A DNA stretch of 64,000 nucleotides from Desulfococcaceae bacterium (GCA_030145385.1 JAQYVU010000004.1:1-64000), one strand, 5' to 3'; shown: positions 42,218-50,767, counted from the stretch's first letter. Numbers and translations are program-made. The notes: generated by a model not told the origin, from the sequence alone.

Positions 42218-42877
42218 ATGATTGATAAGCTGATAACTGATGCCAGAACAGAGAATCGAATAATTGAAGGGCTTTATATCCTGTCTTTGGTTAAATACGC
42301 CACTGTAAAACAGCTCAAAACCTGTAAGAAATTATCCCTACCAACTCATATCTTTACCAAGCCTTTTTTACAGATCCTTGAAACAGAGGATTTGTGTGTA
42401 AAAAACGGTGAAGCATACAGTCCCACTCCTAAGACCAAGGAATTATTAAGACAATTCGGCAAACCCACTAAGCACCTGATGAAACGCCAACGGGGTGAGT
42501 TTAAAGAACACCAGGAAAAACTTACAGAGACCATTTTAAATTTTACAAACGATAAAGATTTTTTTACAGTATTTTATCCTGTATTTAAAACATCTTATGG
42601 AGAACTGAGACCAGATGCTTGTCTGGTCTTTTATAACGGTGCTTACAAGATTCAATTCTTAGAAGTTGAGGTCAGTGAAAAAGAAAAAGCTTATCTGCAT
42701 CGCAAAAAACAGAAATATGATGAGATAGCTTCAAAATATGAAACTTATGACGGCTGGTGGAGGAAATGGGCAAAAGTTTTTGAATTGCCGTTTCCAAGTG
42801 AAGAAGAATTCAAATTTACAGTTATGGTGGTCGGAGAAAAAACAGACTTCGGAAAGGGGTGGATATGGCGAGTATAA
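42218..42877 (+). CDS. winged-helix plus PD-(D/E)XK-like protein, first gene of the ATPase operon
   Basis: A 219-residue protein. The N-terminal winged-helix-like part (LYILSLVKYATVKQLKTCKK, ILETEDLCVKNGEAYS) is followed by a nuclease-like core: LRPDACLVFYNGAYKIQFLE continuing into VEVSEKEKAYLHRKKQKYDE, with D, E-x-E and Lys in suitable order. The same plan is seen in the replication-relaxation-like protein at 34092. It overlaps the next gene by 19 bases. Confidence 0.5.
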   Translation: MIDKLITDARTENRIIEGLYILSLVKYATVKQLKTCKKLSLPTHIFTKPFLQILETEDLCVKNGEAYSPTPKTKELLRQFGKPTKHLMKRQRGEFKEHQEKLTETILNFTNDKDFFTVFYPVFKTSYGELRPDACLVFYNGAYKIQFLEVEVSEKEKAYLHRKKQKYDEIASKYETYDGWWRKWAKVFELPFPSEEEFKFTVMVVGEKTDFGKGWIWRV

Positions 42878-43278
42878 GGGAAAAATTTGATAAGAAAATT
42901 AAAACGATGTATGCGGTGCTTATTATTTCTTCTTTAATAGGAGGTGCTTGTTTGCTTTCAGTATTTTCTAATTTAGATCCAGCACTTAAATCAGCATGTG
43001 GTTTAGTTGCACTGGCTACTTTGAGTTTTCTTTTTGCTTTTTCTGTGAGAATGATGAGCAGTCGCCCTTATCATTTTTTAAAATACATTGATTGTCCTCA
43101 TTGCAAGAAATCTATCACTGCTGATAAATGGAATGTTAAGTGTGCAAGTTGTGATAATGATTTGTGGGACCAATTTTGGATATTTGGAAAATGCCCTAAA
43201 TGCGAAAAAAAACTTGATGGTCTTTTATGTTATTACTGCAACCAACCTATAGATTTTGATGAGGATATAGATGGTTAA
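42859..43278 (+). CDS. membrane protein with C-terminal zinc ribbons
   Basis: A 139-residue protein. Two membrane helices (about 17-33 and 42-62) lead to a cytoplasmic part with four CxxC knuckles (CPHCKK, CASCDN, CPKCEK, CYYCNQ). It overlaps genes on both sides, so it is made in proportion with the nuclease-like and coiled-coil partners. It may anchor the ATPase complex at the membrane. Confidence 0.6.
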   Translation: MDMASIREKFDKKIKTMYAVLIISSLIGGACLLSVFSNLDPALKSACGLVALATLSFLFAFSVRMMSSRPYHFLKYIDCPHCKKSITADKWNVKCASCDNDLWDQFWIFGKCPKCEKKLDGLLCYYCNQPIDFDEDIDG

Positions 43279-43978
43279 GAAATATGGACGTATAATTTCA
43301 AGTGGTTCAAATTTACCGACTGATTTAGCATCAGATGTTGTTAATCTTGAAAGCGACCTTTCTCTTCAAGAGCTTTACCAGCAGTTAAAACAATCTATTA
43401 ACTCTCCCAAGCCGAGACTTTTAAAAGTATGGGGTAATAGAAAACTTGAGCTGGATGCAGAGAGAACCCGTTGGCTGATTTCTCAAATTGATGCCTTTGG
43501 CGATTCTATTGATTCATTAGCGAGAGTAAAAGCTAAAATGCTTCTTACTCCTCAAATGATTCAAGATTTAGTCAATGGCTATTACGCTGAGGCTAAATTA
43601 AAAGCCGAAGAAATGGTTACTAAGTTGCACGAACAAGATATGCAACGCAAAACCAGAGAAGCTGAATTAAAGAGAAAAGACCTTGAGAATGAGAAGTTGG
43701 AAGCCGAGAACACACTGATTAAATTACAAGCCGAACTTCTTAAAAAAGTTGTTAATGAAATGGAAATTGAGAACATTACAGCCTCACAAGCCTTTGTTCT
43801 TATTAAAGCTCTTGACCCTAAAAGTGACGATAACCTTGACTTTCAATCGAAAGAAAAAATGGTGGAAGAAGAACTTGCTAAGATGAGGGAGGAGAACCGC
43901 ATAATCAGATCAGAGGCAGAATTGGCGGAGCTTAATGTTCAACAAAGAAAAGACGATAAGGCACAAAAGAAATTATAA
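43271..43978 (+). CDS. coiled-coil protein of the ATPase operon
   Basis: A 235-residue protein with a short N-terminal region and a long charged coiled coil (about 115-235: LKRKDLENEKLEAENTLIKL, KMREENRIIRSEAELAELNV). Unknown family. It shares an overlapping stop/start (TAATG) with the ATPase gene. Confidence 0.6.
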   Translation: MVKKYGRIISSGSNLPTDLASDVVNLESDLSLQELYQQLKQSINSPKPRLLKVWGNRKLELDAERTRWLISQIDAFGDSIDSLARVKAKMLLTPQMIQDLVNGYYAEAKLKAEEMVTKLHEQDMQRKTREAELKRKDLENEKLEAENTLIKLQAELLKKVVNEMEIENITASQAFVLIKALDPKSDDNLDFQSKEKMVEEELAKMREENRIIRSEAELAELNVQQRKDDKAQKKL

Positions 43979-45105
43979 TGCTTTTAGGCTCTCCAAACGA
44001 CATAACAACTTATGCTAATGTATCAGAAGAGGATAGATACCGACACCTTTTTTTAATGGGGGGAACTGGAAGTGGTAAAACTTCTTATATGTTGTGGTTA
44101 ATTTCTCAGGAAATTCACAACGGGATGATTGTTTTAGACCCTCATGGAGACCTTGCTGAACGAGTAGCCAGCTTAGCGGGTGATAGAGTTATATACGTAG
44201 ATAAAGACCATCCGATGTCTTTTAACCCTCTGTATAAAAGGAATTTAACAAAAAGTGCTATAGCCCGTGAATTGTTTATGACGGTCAATAGTGCTGTTGA
44301 TGCAGTCACGCAAAATGTGGAGTTCACCGTGTTACACCGTAAGATAATCCGTAACGCCTTGGAAGTATTTGATGATAGCGAAATGTCGATGGAATACTTA
44401 GGTGATTTTATGGATGATATAAATTTGCGGGAAAAAAAACGCTATCATAAATTTTGGAAGTCTTTTGAAAAAAAGAAGGAAATGGTAGATGCTTGTAACC
44501 GTATATCAGCCCGTTTGTCGATGTATTATGAGGATGAGGATTTAGCACCGTTTGTAAAAGGGAGAAACGAGTTTGACCCAGGGGAAATAGCCAAACAAAA
44601 AAAAGTATTGGTGATTAATCTTGAGGGCTTAGATGAGGAGAGCCTTGCTTTTGTTGGTAACTTAATAACTCATCAAATAAAAACTTATTACAGAAGTAAC
44701 CCAGTTGGGCATCCTTTATATGTTTACATAGACGAATTTCATCTTTTTATTAATAAAAAATATTCGGCATTTCTTACAGAGGGTAGGAAGCACCTGTTAT
44801 CATTTAATTTTAGCTGTCATAACTTCGCACAAATCGACAAGAAGCTTGCCTCTGCAATAATGGGGAGTTGTTTTGTCAAAGTCCTTTTAGGGGCTAATGC
44901 TTATGATGCTGAAATCCTCTCAAAGCAGTTTAATTTAGATGAAAAAATAATAATGAGCATCGGTAAACGAGAAGCTTATATTAATGTCGGAAAAGAAACC
45001 TGCTATGTCAGAACTTACAAAGCCCCAGAAGTAGAGCCTTTTGTCTATACACCTATATCCCCCAAAGGTATCAACTGGCTCAAAGACGGCTGGATAAACG
45101 TGTAG
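43978..45105 (+). CDS. VirD4/HerA-like DNA-translocating ATPase
   Basis: A 375-residue AAA-type motor of the type IV coupling-protein (TraD/VirD4, HerA-FtsK) superfamily. Walker A is GGTGSGKT (28-35), then MIVLDPHGDLAERVASLAGD, typical of coupling proteins. Walker B is VYIDEFHLF near 250. The distal motif HNFAQIDKKLASAIMGSCFV is also typical. It lacks membrane helices, but a membrane partner is encoded two genes upstream. It could pump DNA at the membrane or drive an effector nuclease; no relaxase is seen. Confidence 0.82.
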   Translation: MLLGSPNDITTYANVSEEDRYRHLFLMGGTGSGKTSYMLWLISQEIHNGMIVLDPHGDLAERVASLAGDRVIYVDKDHPMSFNPLYKRNLTKSAIARELFMTVNSAVDAVTQNVEFTVLHRKIIRNALEVFDDSEMSMEYLGDFMDDINLREKKRYHKFWKSFEKKKEMVDACNRISARLSMYYEDEDLAPFVKGRNEFDPGEIAKQKKVLVINLEGLDEESLAFVGNLITHQIKTYYRSNPVGHPLYVYIDEFHLFINKKYSAFLTEGRKHLLSFNFSCHNFAQIDKKLASAIMGSCFVKVLLGANAYDAEILSKQFNLDEKIIMSIGKREAYINVGKETCYVRTYKAPEVEPFVYTPISPKGINWLKDGWINV

Positions 45106-45108
45106 CCG

Positions 45109-45117
45109 TGGTATAAT
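45109..45117 (+). promoter_or_regulatory. extended -10 promoter TGGTATAAT
   Basis: TGGTATAAT just after the ATPase stop codon, with no clear -35. It would start the structured RNA that ends at the terminator at 45321. Confidence 0.5.
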
Positions 45118-45123
45118 AGAAGT

Positions 45124-45355
45124 AACTATACAAGGCAACACCGGGCAAATGCTCTGTCTTAACTCAACGTGCCTGAGACCACAGGCCAATATATCATCCG
45201 ACCTAAAAATTTAACCGTAAGAATACGGAAATTTGGATGTAACGACCATAGTTGGGTTGCGTTGCAACTTGAGTTGCTGGTCGATGCTTAATTTGTTTCG
45301 TTGTATAGCCAAAACAAACCGAAAACCCCGCTAAACTGCGGGGTTTTCCCTTTTT
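45124..45355 (+). ncRNA. candidate structured non-coding RNA
   Basis: Bounded by its own extended -10 promoter and a strong terminator, about 230 bases without an open frame. Hairpins: GCCTG-AGACCA-CAGGC (45171-45186), and a long stem CATCC...AAATTT-AA-CCGTA-AGAA-TACGG-AAATTT-GGATG (45195-45239). I know no family with this sequence. Confidence 0.5.
45321..45355 (+). terminator. rho-independent terminator
   Basis: GAAAACCCCGC and GCGGGGTTTTC form a perfect 11-bp stem with a six-base loop, followed by TTTTT. Confidence 0.85.
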
Positions 45356-45364
45356 ATCCCCTTG

Positions 45365-45373
45365 TGGTATAAT
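45365..45373 (+). promoter_or_regulatory. extended -10 promoter TGGTATAAT
   Basis: TGGTATAAT, then AAGTA, 36 bases upstream of the primase-like gene. Confidence 0.5.
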
Positions 45374-45409
45374 ATAAGTATCTAAGAACATTAAAAAAAG
45401 GAGGGTAAA

Positions 45410-46195
45410 ATGGCTAAAAAAGAATTTCTTAATTTTGACCAAATAAGCAAGGATATACCGTTTGAGAATGTTTTAAATTGGCTCAATGTTCCCTATGAAA
45501 AAAAAGGGAATCAGATCAAAGGAGAAGGCTTTTCAGTAGATGTTAAGAAGAATATGTTTTTTTGGTTTGCCACCGAGAAAGGCGGGGGCGTTATTAATTT
45601 TGTTCAGGATTATAATAAGCTCGATAATCCCAGAGAAGCAGCAAAACTCCTGCAAAAACAGTTTTTGGCTCAAGAACACAAACCAAAAAGGGAAATTCCG
45701 GAACTTACGCTCCATTACTGCAAAGATCTTGAGGAATATGGAATATCAGAAGAAACCGCCAAACAATATGAAGTCGGTTTGGTAAAAGACCGGGGAGTAA
45801 TGGCAAAGAAAATAGCTTTTAAATGCTATGATCAAGATGAAAAAAAGATTGGTTATGTTGGTTGGAACAAGAAAGATGGTTGGTTTTATCCCAAAGGATT
45901 CAAGCGACCTCTTTACAATTCTCATCGGGTAAATACTGAATATGGAATTGTCGTTATATCAGCTTTTGATGTTCTCTATCTTCATGAGCAAGGCTTTCCT
46001 TTTACAATGGCCCTCCTAGGGAAATCGGCAACGGATACCCAAATTGATCTTTTAAAACGATTTAAAAGGCTTCTAATTATTCATGATGAACCGCAAAACA
46101 TAAATATGCGGTTGTCTGAATACTGTTTTTGCAAAACAATTAAGAAGAATAGTGTTGAGGGGCTGGGGAAAGAGCAGATAAAAGCTTTTTTCTAA
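45410..46195 (+). CDS. primase-like protein with CHC2-type region and degenerate TOPRIM
   Basis: A 261-residue protein that resembles the ends of DnaG without its polymerase core. The start resembles the zinc-binding domain but lacks its cysteines (FENVLNWLNVPYEKKGNQIK, MFFWFATEKGGGVINFVQDY). A TOPRIM-like segment follows: YGIVVISAFDVLYLHEQGFP, LLGKSATDTQIDLLKRFKR, LLIIHDEP. The usual catalytic Glu is replaced (ISAFD). It may be a replication cofactor rather than an active primase. AAGGAGGG precedes the ATG. Confidence 0.65.
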   Translation: MAKKEFLNFDQISKDIPFENVLNWLNVPYEKKGNQIKGEGFSVDVKKNMFFWFATEKGGGVINFVQDYNKLDNPREAAKLLQKQFLAQEHKPKREIPELTLHYCKDLEEYGISEETAKQYEVGLVKDRGVMAKKIAFKCYDQDEKKIGYVGWNKKDGWFYPKGFKRPLYNSHRVNTEYGIVVISAFDVLYLHEQGFPFTMALLGKSATDTQIDLLKRFKRLLIIHDEPQNINMRLSEYCFCKTIKKNSVEGLGKEQIKAFF

Positions 46196-46201
46196 GCCTA
46201 T

Positions 46202-46246
46202 ACCCCCTGGAGGTGTGGATAACCATACTAGACAGGGGGTTTTTTA
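46202..46246 (+). terminator. rho-independent terminator with DnaA box in the loop
   Basis: ACCCCCTG (46202) pairs with CAGGGGGT (46233) and six T residues follow. The loop contains TGTGGATAA (46214-46222), the reverse complement of a perfect DnaA box. Confidence 0.75.
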
Positions 46247-46248
46247 TT

Positions 46249-46257
46249 TGGTATAAT
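46249..46257 (+). promoter_or_regulatory. extended -10 promoter TGGTATAAT
   Basis: TGGTATAAT then TTAAGTAATTAA, 24 bases before the HTH gene. Confidence 0.5.
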
Positions 46258-46280
46258 TTAAGTAATTAATTAAAGGAGGT

Positions 46281-46556
46281 ATGGAACAAGAAGTATTATT
46301 AGACTTTTTAATCTCAAAAAACATATCGGATAAAACAAAAATCCGTTATCTTCTCTTTCACGCTGGAATGTCAGCACCATCCATAGCAAGAGAGTTTGGC
46401 TGTTCTCCATCAGCAGTCCGTCATACTCTTAAAAAAGCACGTTATGAAATTCAACAAATAAGCGAACAAGAATGTCAAATGAGAACCCTCACTGAGTTAT
46501 TAAGTGGGGATTTTTTTTATTTTAATGAAAAGCCCCTAATACAACTCACTATTTAG
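46281..46556 (+). CDS. 91-residue helix-turn-helix protein
   Basis: The segment MSAPSIAREFGCSPSAVRHTLKKARYEI is a clear helix-turn-helix. AAAGGAGGT precedes the ATG. It sits between two promoters at the start of the late (virion) region and may be the late-gene regulator. The 3' end forms half of a CCCCTAA/TTAGGGG hairpin. Confidence 0.6.
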   Translation: MEQEVLLDFLISKNISDKTKIRYLLFHAGMSAPSIAREFGCSPSAVRHTLKKARYEIQQISEQECQMRTLTELLSGDFFYFNEKPLIQLTI

Positions 46557-46564
46557 GGGTGTCG

Positions 46565-46573
46565 TGTTATAAT
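46565..46573 (+). promoter_or_regulatory. extended -10 promoter TGTTATAAT
   Basis: TGTTATAAT followed by an AAATAAAGGGAAG leader, upstream of the folded leader and the terminase block. Probable late promoter. Confidence 0.45.
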
Positions 46574-46603
46574 TAAATAAAGGGAAGTAATATGTATTCG
46601 CGT

Positions 46604-46655
46604 TAGGGAATACCACATCGAAGAGCCACATAAAAATAATGTGGCTATTTCCCTA
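46604..46655 (+). promoter_or_regulatory. folded leader with two alternative pairings
   Basis: TAGGGAA (46604) pairs with TTCCCTA (46649) around a hairpin AGCCACAT (46624)/ATGTGGCT (46639). A second CCACAT at 46613 can compete for the same ATGTGG. It lies eight bases before the next start codon, so it could control its translation. Confidence 0.45.
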
Positions 46656-46662
46656 TAAACCT

Positions 46663-46821
46663 ATGAATAAATGTCCTGAATGTGGTCGCAAATGTAAAAA
46701 GACCGCTTATAAAAACGCTTATTACTGTTCTAATTGCCAAGAGTTATTTGGTTATAAGGTAATAAGTAAAATAGATGAAGAAACAGCAGATAGCTATAAT
46801 TTAATCAGACCAAAATGTTAA
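46663..46821 (+). CDS. 52-residue zinc-ribbon protein
   Basis: MNKCPECGRKCKK and YYCSNCQELFG give two CxxC pairs of a zinc ribbon. I start at 46663, after the folded leader; an in-frame ATG at 46639 lies inside the hairpin. It overlaps the next gene's start. Confidence 0.55.
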   Translation: MNKCPECGRKCKKTAYKNAYYCSNCQELFGYKVISKIDEETADSYNLIRPKC

Positions 46822-46961
46822 CAAACGGGATTGTAGATGGTTTGGCTCATTATCGGAAAGCACCAAACAAGGAACAACGAAAGAAGTTAGATGAATTTTG
46901 GGAAAGATATGAAGAAAATAAAAAATTACAATCTGATATACAGCCAGACGATAAAAGCTAA
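46815..46961 (+). CDS. 48-residue phage protein, unknown
   Basis: Starts within the last codons of the zinc-ribbon gene (ATGTTAA). Charged helical C-terminus. No motif. Confidence 0.45.
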   Translation: MLTNGIVDGLAHYRKAPNKEQRKKLDEFWERYEENKKLQSDIQPDDKS

Positions 46962-47103
46962 CTCTTTGGAGGAGGCTGTTTTAAAAGGAAAAAAGAAACG
47001 CCCAGAGCTTATTCAAGTTCTTCCTCACAGGGAAGAAATAGAATGTGGGCAATCAGCCGTGGGGCAATGGACAGAAGACCCTATTGGCTTTGAAGATGAA
47101 TAA
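46909..47103 (+). CDS. 64-residue phage protein, unknown
   Basis: MKKIKNYNLIYSQTIKANSL begins after GGGAAAG. An in-frame ATG at 46891 is an alternative. It overlaps both neighbours in other frames. Unknown role. Confidence 0.45.
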   Translation: MKKIKNYNLIYSQTIKANSLEEAVLKGKKKRPELIQVLPHREEIECGQSAVGQWTEDPIGFEDE

Positions 47104-47467
47104 AAATATGAAACTGAATGAAGAAACTGTAAATAAATTAGAAGAGGCTTTCTCAATCGGAGCTGATGTTTCAAGTGCTTGTTATTACGCTAATATTAGC
47201 AGACAAACATATTATAACTGGGAAAAAGATAATCCAGATTTAAAAGAAAAGTTTGACAGATTAAAAGAAAAGCCAATTTTAAAGGCTTACAAAACAATAT
47301 CAGATGATTTAGATAACAAAGAAACAGCTAAATGGTATCTAGAAAGAAAGCGTAAAAAGGAGTTTAGCACGAGAGTAGAAACAGATATTACGAGCAACAA
47401 CAAAGAGCTTTCAGCACTTACAAAAGAGGAGGAGGAAGTTATAGATGAAGCAATAAATAATTTATGA
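47096..47467 (+). CDS. terminase small subunit
   Basis: A protein of about 123 residues with a helix-turn-helix (FSIGADVSSACYYANISRQT, then YYNWEKDNPDLKEKFDRLKE) and an acidic helical C-terminus. This is typical of phi29_gp3/TerS-like proteins that recognise the packaging site. The ATG at 47096 overlaps the previous stop; 47108 is an alternative. It overlaps the large subunit by four bases. Confidence 0.75.
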   Translation: MNKNMKLNEETVNKLEEAFSIGADVSSACYYANISRQTYYNWEKDNPDLKEKFDRLKEKPILKAYKTISDDLDNKETAKWYLERKRKKEFSTRVETDITSNNKELSALTKEEEEVIDEAINNL

Positions 47468-48954
47468 ATTTAAAGAATATTCTAAAAGTTAAAGAGAAGA
47501 GAATATATGCTTGTCAAAAATCAATTCTATTATTTAGCCTTTATTATTTCACAAAGTATCACACCTTTAAAATACCACAATTCCATAAAGAATTTTACAA
47601 AGATTTAGAGTTTAAAAATACAATTGGTGCGATTTGGATTACTTTTAGAGAGAGTGCAAAAACATCTCTTGCTAAAATAAAAATAATCCACTCGATCGTT
47701 TATAATTACAAGCACTTTATAATTTGGACGTCTTTTGACCAGTCAAAAGCAAAAGCTAATTTATTTGATGTAGCCCTGGAGCTTCAAACAAATAAAAGGC
47801 TTATAGCTGATTTCGGTCAATTATTTTTTGGAAATAAAGACGAAAAGAAGAGTGAAAAAAAGAGTATTGGTGAGTTTATTACTGAAAATAATATTAAGGT
47901 TAAAGCATATTCGACAGGGCAGACACCAAGAGGGGAGGTTCACGGAGAATTTAGACCAGATTTAATTGTTCTTGATGATATTGAAACAATGACCACAGCC
48001 GAAAGCGAGGCTAAGACAGAACAAGTCAAGAAATACATAGATGAATTGTTATCAGGTTTAGCGAACACAGCAAATGTTTTAATTCTTGCTAATAGAATAA
48101 TATTTGGCGGAACAATAAATTATTTAGAGGACAGATTAAAAGACGATAATGACTTTGTTATTAGAGATATAGCAGTAATCCAGAATGGCGAGATTGTTTG
48201 GAAAGATAAATATGTCCATACAGACCAAGAAGCACAAGAATTAAATGAAAATATAGAAGATAAGCGAAAGCATAAAGTCAGTTTAGAGACGAAAAAAAGG
48301 TTACTTGGTCATCAAGTCTACAATAGGGAGATGTTAAATACCCCTATAACTGATGAAGAAAGGGAGTTTAAAAAGGACTGGTTTAAAGAAAGACCGAGAG
48401 CAGATATTGAAAGAATGAATACAAGGCGGTTTTTAACAATAGATACCGCAATGAGTGAAAAGGAGAGTGCTGATTTTACGGGATTTTGTGAAAATTATAT
48501 AGATAGTGAGAATTTTTGGAATTTGGCTGCTTATAAAATGAAGCTTAATCCAAAAGACCTAGTTGATTATTTATTTACGCTACACAGTAAAAGAAGTTTT
48601 GAGAAGATAGGTATTGAAAAAACAACATTTACAGAGGGTTTAAAACCTTATTTAGAAGAAGAAATGAGAAAGCGTAACTCATTTTTGCCTATTGTTGAGC
48701 TGTCACACGGAGGAACAAAAAAAGAAACAAGAATAAGAGGCTTAATACCAAGATATAGTAGTAAATCAGTTTTCCACATCATAGGTGAATGTAAAGATTT
48801 AGAAGAAGAACTTTATAATTTCCCTAAAAGCCTACACGATGATGTTTCAGACGCAACAGCTTATCAATTACAAATATCAGAAGGTGGCAATAATCAATTT
48901 ACACAGGTGATGGACTCAAACGAATCATCTTATATAGAAAACCCTTATGAATAA
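47464..48954 (+). CDS. terL: terminase large subunit
   Basis: A 496-residue packaging motor. The ATPase half has a variant Walker A (WITFRESAKTSLAKI, near 58-72) and Walker B DLIVLDDIET near 172. The RNase H-like nuclease half has its first acidic residue in FLTIDTAMSEKESADFTG near 323, a later acidic site near IGIEKTTF and the last in HDDVSDATAYQL near 460. It cuts and pumps phage DNA into the prohead. Overlaps the portal gene by eight bases. Confidence 0.9.
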   Translation: MNLKNILKVKEKRIYACQKSILLFSLYYFTKYHTFKIPQFHKEFYKDLEFKNTIGAIWITFRESAKTSLAKIKIIHSIVYNYKHFIIWTSFDQSKAKANLFDVALELQTNKRLIADFGQLFFGNKDEKKSEKKSIGEFITENNIKVKAYSTGQTPRGEVHGEFRPDLIVLDDIETMTTAESEAKTEQVKKYIDELLSGLANTANVLILANRIIFGGTINYLEDRLKDDNDFVIRDIAVIQNGEIVWKDKYVHTDQEAQELNENIEDKRKHKVSLETKKRLLGHQVYNREMLNTPITDEEREFKKDWFKERPRADIERMNTRRFLTIDTAMSEKESADFTGFCENYIDSENFWNLAAYKMKLNPKDLVDYLFTLHSKRSFEKIGIEKTTFTEGLKPYLEEEMRKRNSFLPIVELSHGGTKKETRIRGLIPRYSSKSVFHIIGECKDLEEELYNFPKSLHDDVSDATAYQLQISEGGNNQFTQVMDSNESSYIENPYE

Positions 48955-50767
48955 CTATGAAAAATCAATAATCGACAAGATTGTAGCTGAGTTGAATGAC
49001 TATGAAAGCTCATATGTCTATTTAACAGACAAAGTTAAATATAATCAGCACGAAACAGTTAAAAAGATTATTACTCATCAAAACAATGGATTTACGAAGA
49101 AATCTAATAAAAAGAGATTCTTTTTTAATATTGGAAATTCAAGAGTAGACACCATTGTTAAGAAAATAGACTTTGACACAAAGGATATTCAATTAACCAC
49201 TTTAGAGGGTGGTTTTGATACACAAGACTTCCTTTTAAAATCAGAGTTAAAACAATTTTTAAAAGAAACAAAACAAGCAATTAAGATTAATGAGCTTGTT
49301 GAAATGTTCTCAGACTTCGGAAATGCAGTTGTTAAAAAAGACTCTAATGAAGTTTATAAGAAAGTTAATCTGGCTAATTTAAAGATTATAGACCAAACAG
49401 CCGAAACTTTAGAAGACACCACAGTTATTGAAGAACACAAATATAATCCGACTGAGTTTAGAAGAATAGGAAATCAAAGTGAATGGGATAATATCCAAGA
49501 AAGTCTTGAAGAGTTAATTGATGATAACGATAAAAGCCCGAAGATACACGTTTACGAACGATACGGTGAAATGACTGTTGAAGAGTTTAAAAAAGCCAAA
49601 GGAGAAAAAGCAAGCGATGGCGATGGAGATAGATATATTCAAACAATGTCTGTTGTAGCTATTGACCGAAAAAAGGCTACTGATTGGTATTACACCGAGA
49701 ACACCGAAGGATACGGCAGAATACTTTTCATTGAAGAATTAGACGGAGATAAAAACGTAGACGGTAGAATTTACTTTAAACCTTACAGGGAAGCTCACTT
49801 TGATGCTTATCAAGGCAGATGGTTACGAAAAGGTATCAGAGAAAAATTATTTGACATCCAAGATAGAGCCAATGTTTTAGGAAACCAGATTTATGAGGCG
49901 ATGAAATGGAGTCAGTTGCATATTTTCTGGTCATCAGATCAAAAGATAGCAGGTAGAAATGTTTTAGAGAGTTTGGAACAAGGACAAATTATTTTTACAG
50001 ATAACTTGCAAACATTGCCGGTAGAGGAACGGAACTTATCAGCCAATGTAAACGAATGGAATCGTTTAATGGAATTAGCAGACAGGGAATCACAAGCTTT
50101 TGAAGTAGCCACAGGAGAAGGTTTACCATCAGGAACAACACTTGGACAGGTCCAGATACAAGCAAATGCAGTTGGAGAACACTTTAACTTTAAAAGAGAG
50201 AAGCTGGCTTTGATGTTTAAGGAGATATTTAACGATTGGATGATTGATGAGTTGATTAACAAGATTAATCAGAAACACACCTTAGAGCTTAAAGGCTCTC
50301 CTGAATATTTTGAACAATTCTTTGAAGCCGCTGCAACTGGCTGGGTAATCACCAATTATATGAAAATGGTAGCTTTAGCAGGTGGTGTAGTTACTAAAGA
50401 CCAAGTTGAACAGTTAAAACAGGTTAAGAAAGATGAATTAATTAAGAGACCTAAGCAAACTATTGAGATATTAAAAGATTATTATCGCAAGGTTAAGATG
50501 AAATTCGACATTGATATAACGGGCGAAAGTATTAACAAACAGACAAAGGTGTCAAATGGAATAGCTTTACTTCCGTATATCACAAATCCCCAAATAATGG
50601 ATGACCCAATGGCAAGAGGTATTTTGTCAGATGTTGCAGATAGTTTAGGTTTTAATGTCAGTAAGTCAGGCACAGCCCCTAAAACACAACAACAGCAACC
50701 ACAGAAACAACCGCAACCAAAAGCTAATGCTATTCCAGAGCAAGATAATAATTCGCAAACATTATGA
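48947..50767 (+). CDS. portal protein
   Basis: A 606-residue protein in the portal position between terminase and scaffold/capsid. Segments such as FYYTENTEGYGRILFIEELD-like beta regions, the long helix near EWNRLMELADRESQAFEVAT and the Gln-rich C-terminal tail fit large portal proteins. The assignment rests on length, position and predicted helices rather than a signature motif. Confidence 0.75.
   Translation: MNNYEKSIIDKIVAELNDYESSYVYLTDKVKYNQHETVKKIITHQNNGFTKKSNKKRFFFNIGNSRVDTIVKKIDFDTKDIQLTTLEGGFDTQDFLLKSELKQFLKETKQAIKINELVEMFSDFGNAVVKKDSNEVYKKVNLANLKIIDQTAETLEDTTVIEEHKYNPTEFRRIGNQSEWDNIQESLEELIDDNDKSPKIHVYERYGEMTVEEFKKAKGEKASDGDGDRYIQTMSVVAIDRKKATDWYYTENTEGYGRILFIEELDGDKNVDGRIYFKPYREAHFDAYQGRWLRKGIREKLFDIQDRANVLGNQIYEAMKWSQLHIFWSSDQKIAGRNVLESLEQGQIIFTDNLQTLPVEERNLSANVNEWNRLMELADRESQAFEVATGEGLPSGTTLGQVQIQANAVGEHFNFKREKLALMFKEIFNDWMIDELINKINQKHTLELKGSPEYFEQFFEAAATGWVITNYMKMVALAGGVVTKDQVEQLKQVKKDELIKRPKQTIEILKDYYRKVKMKFDIDITGESINKQTKVSNGIALLPYITNPQIMDDPMARGILSDVADSLGFNVSKSGTAPKTQQQQPQKQPQPKANAIPEQDNNSQTL

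Noticed and set aside
45410-46195. Calling this an active DnaG primase
   Set aside because: The RNA polymerase core and the key catalytic Glu are missing, so only a primase-like label is justified.
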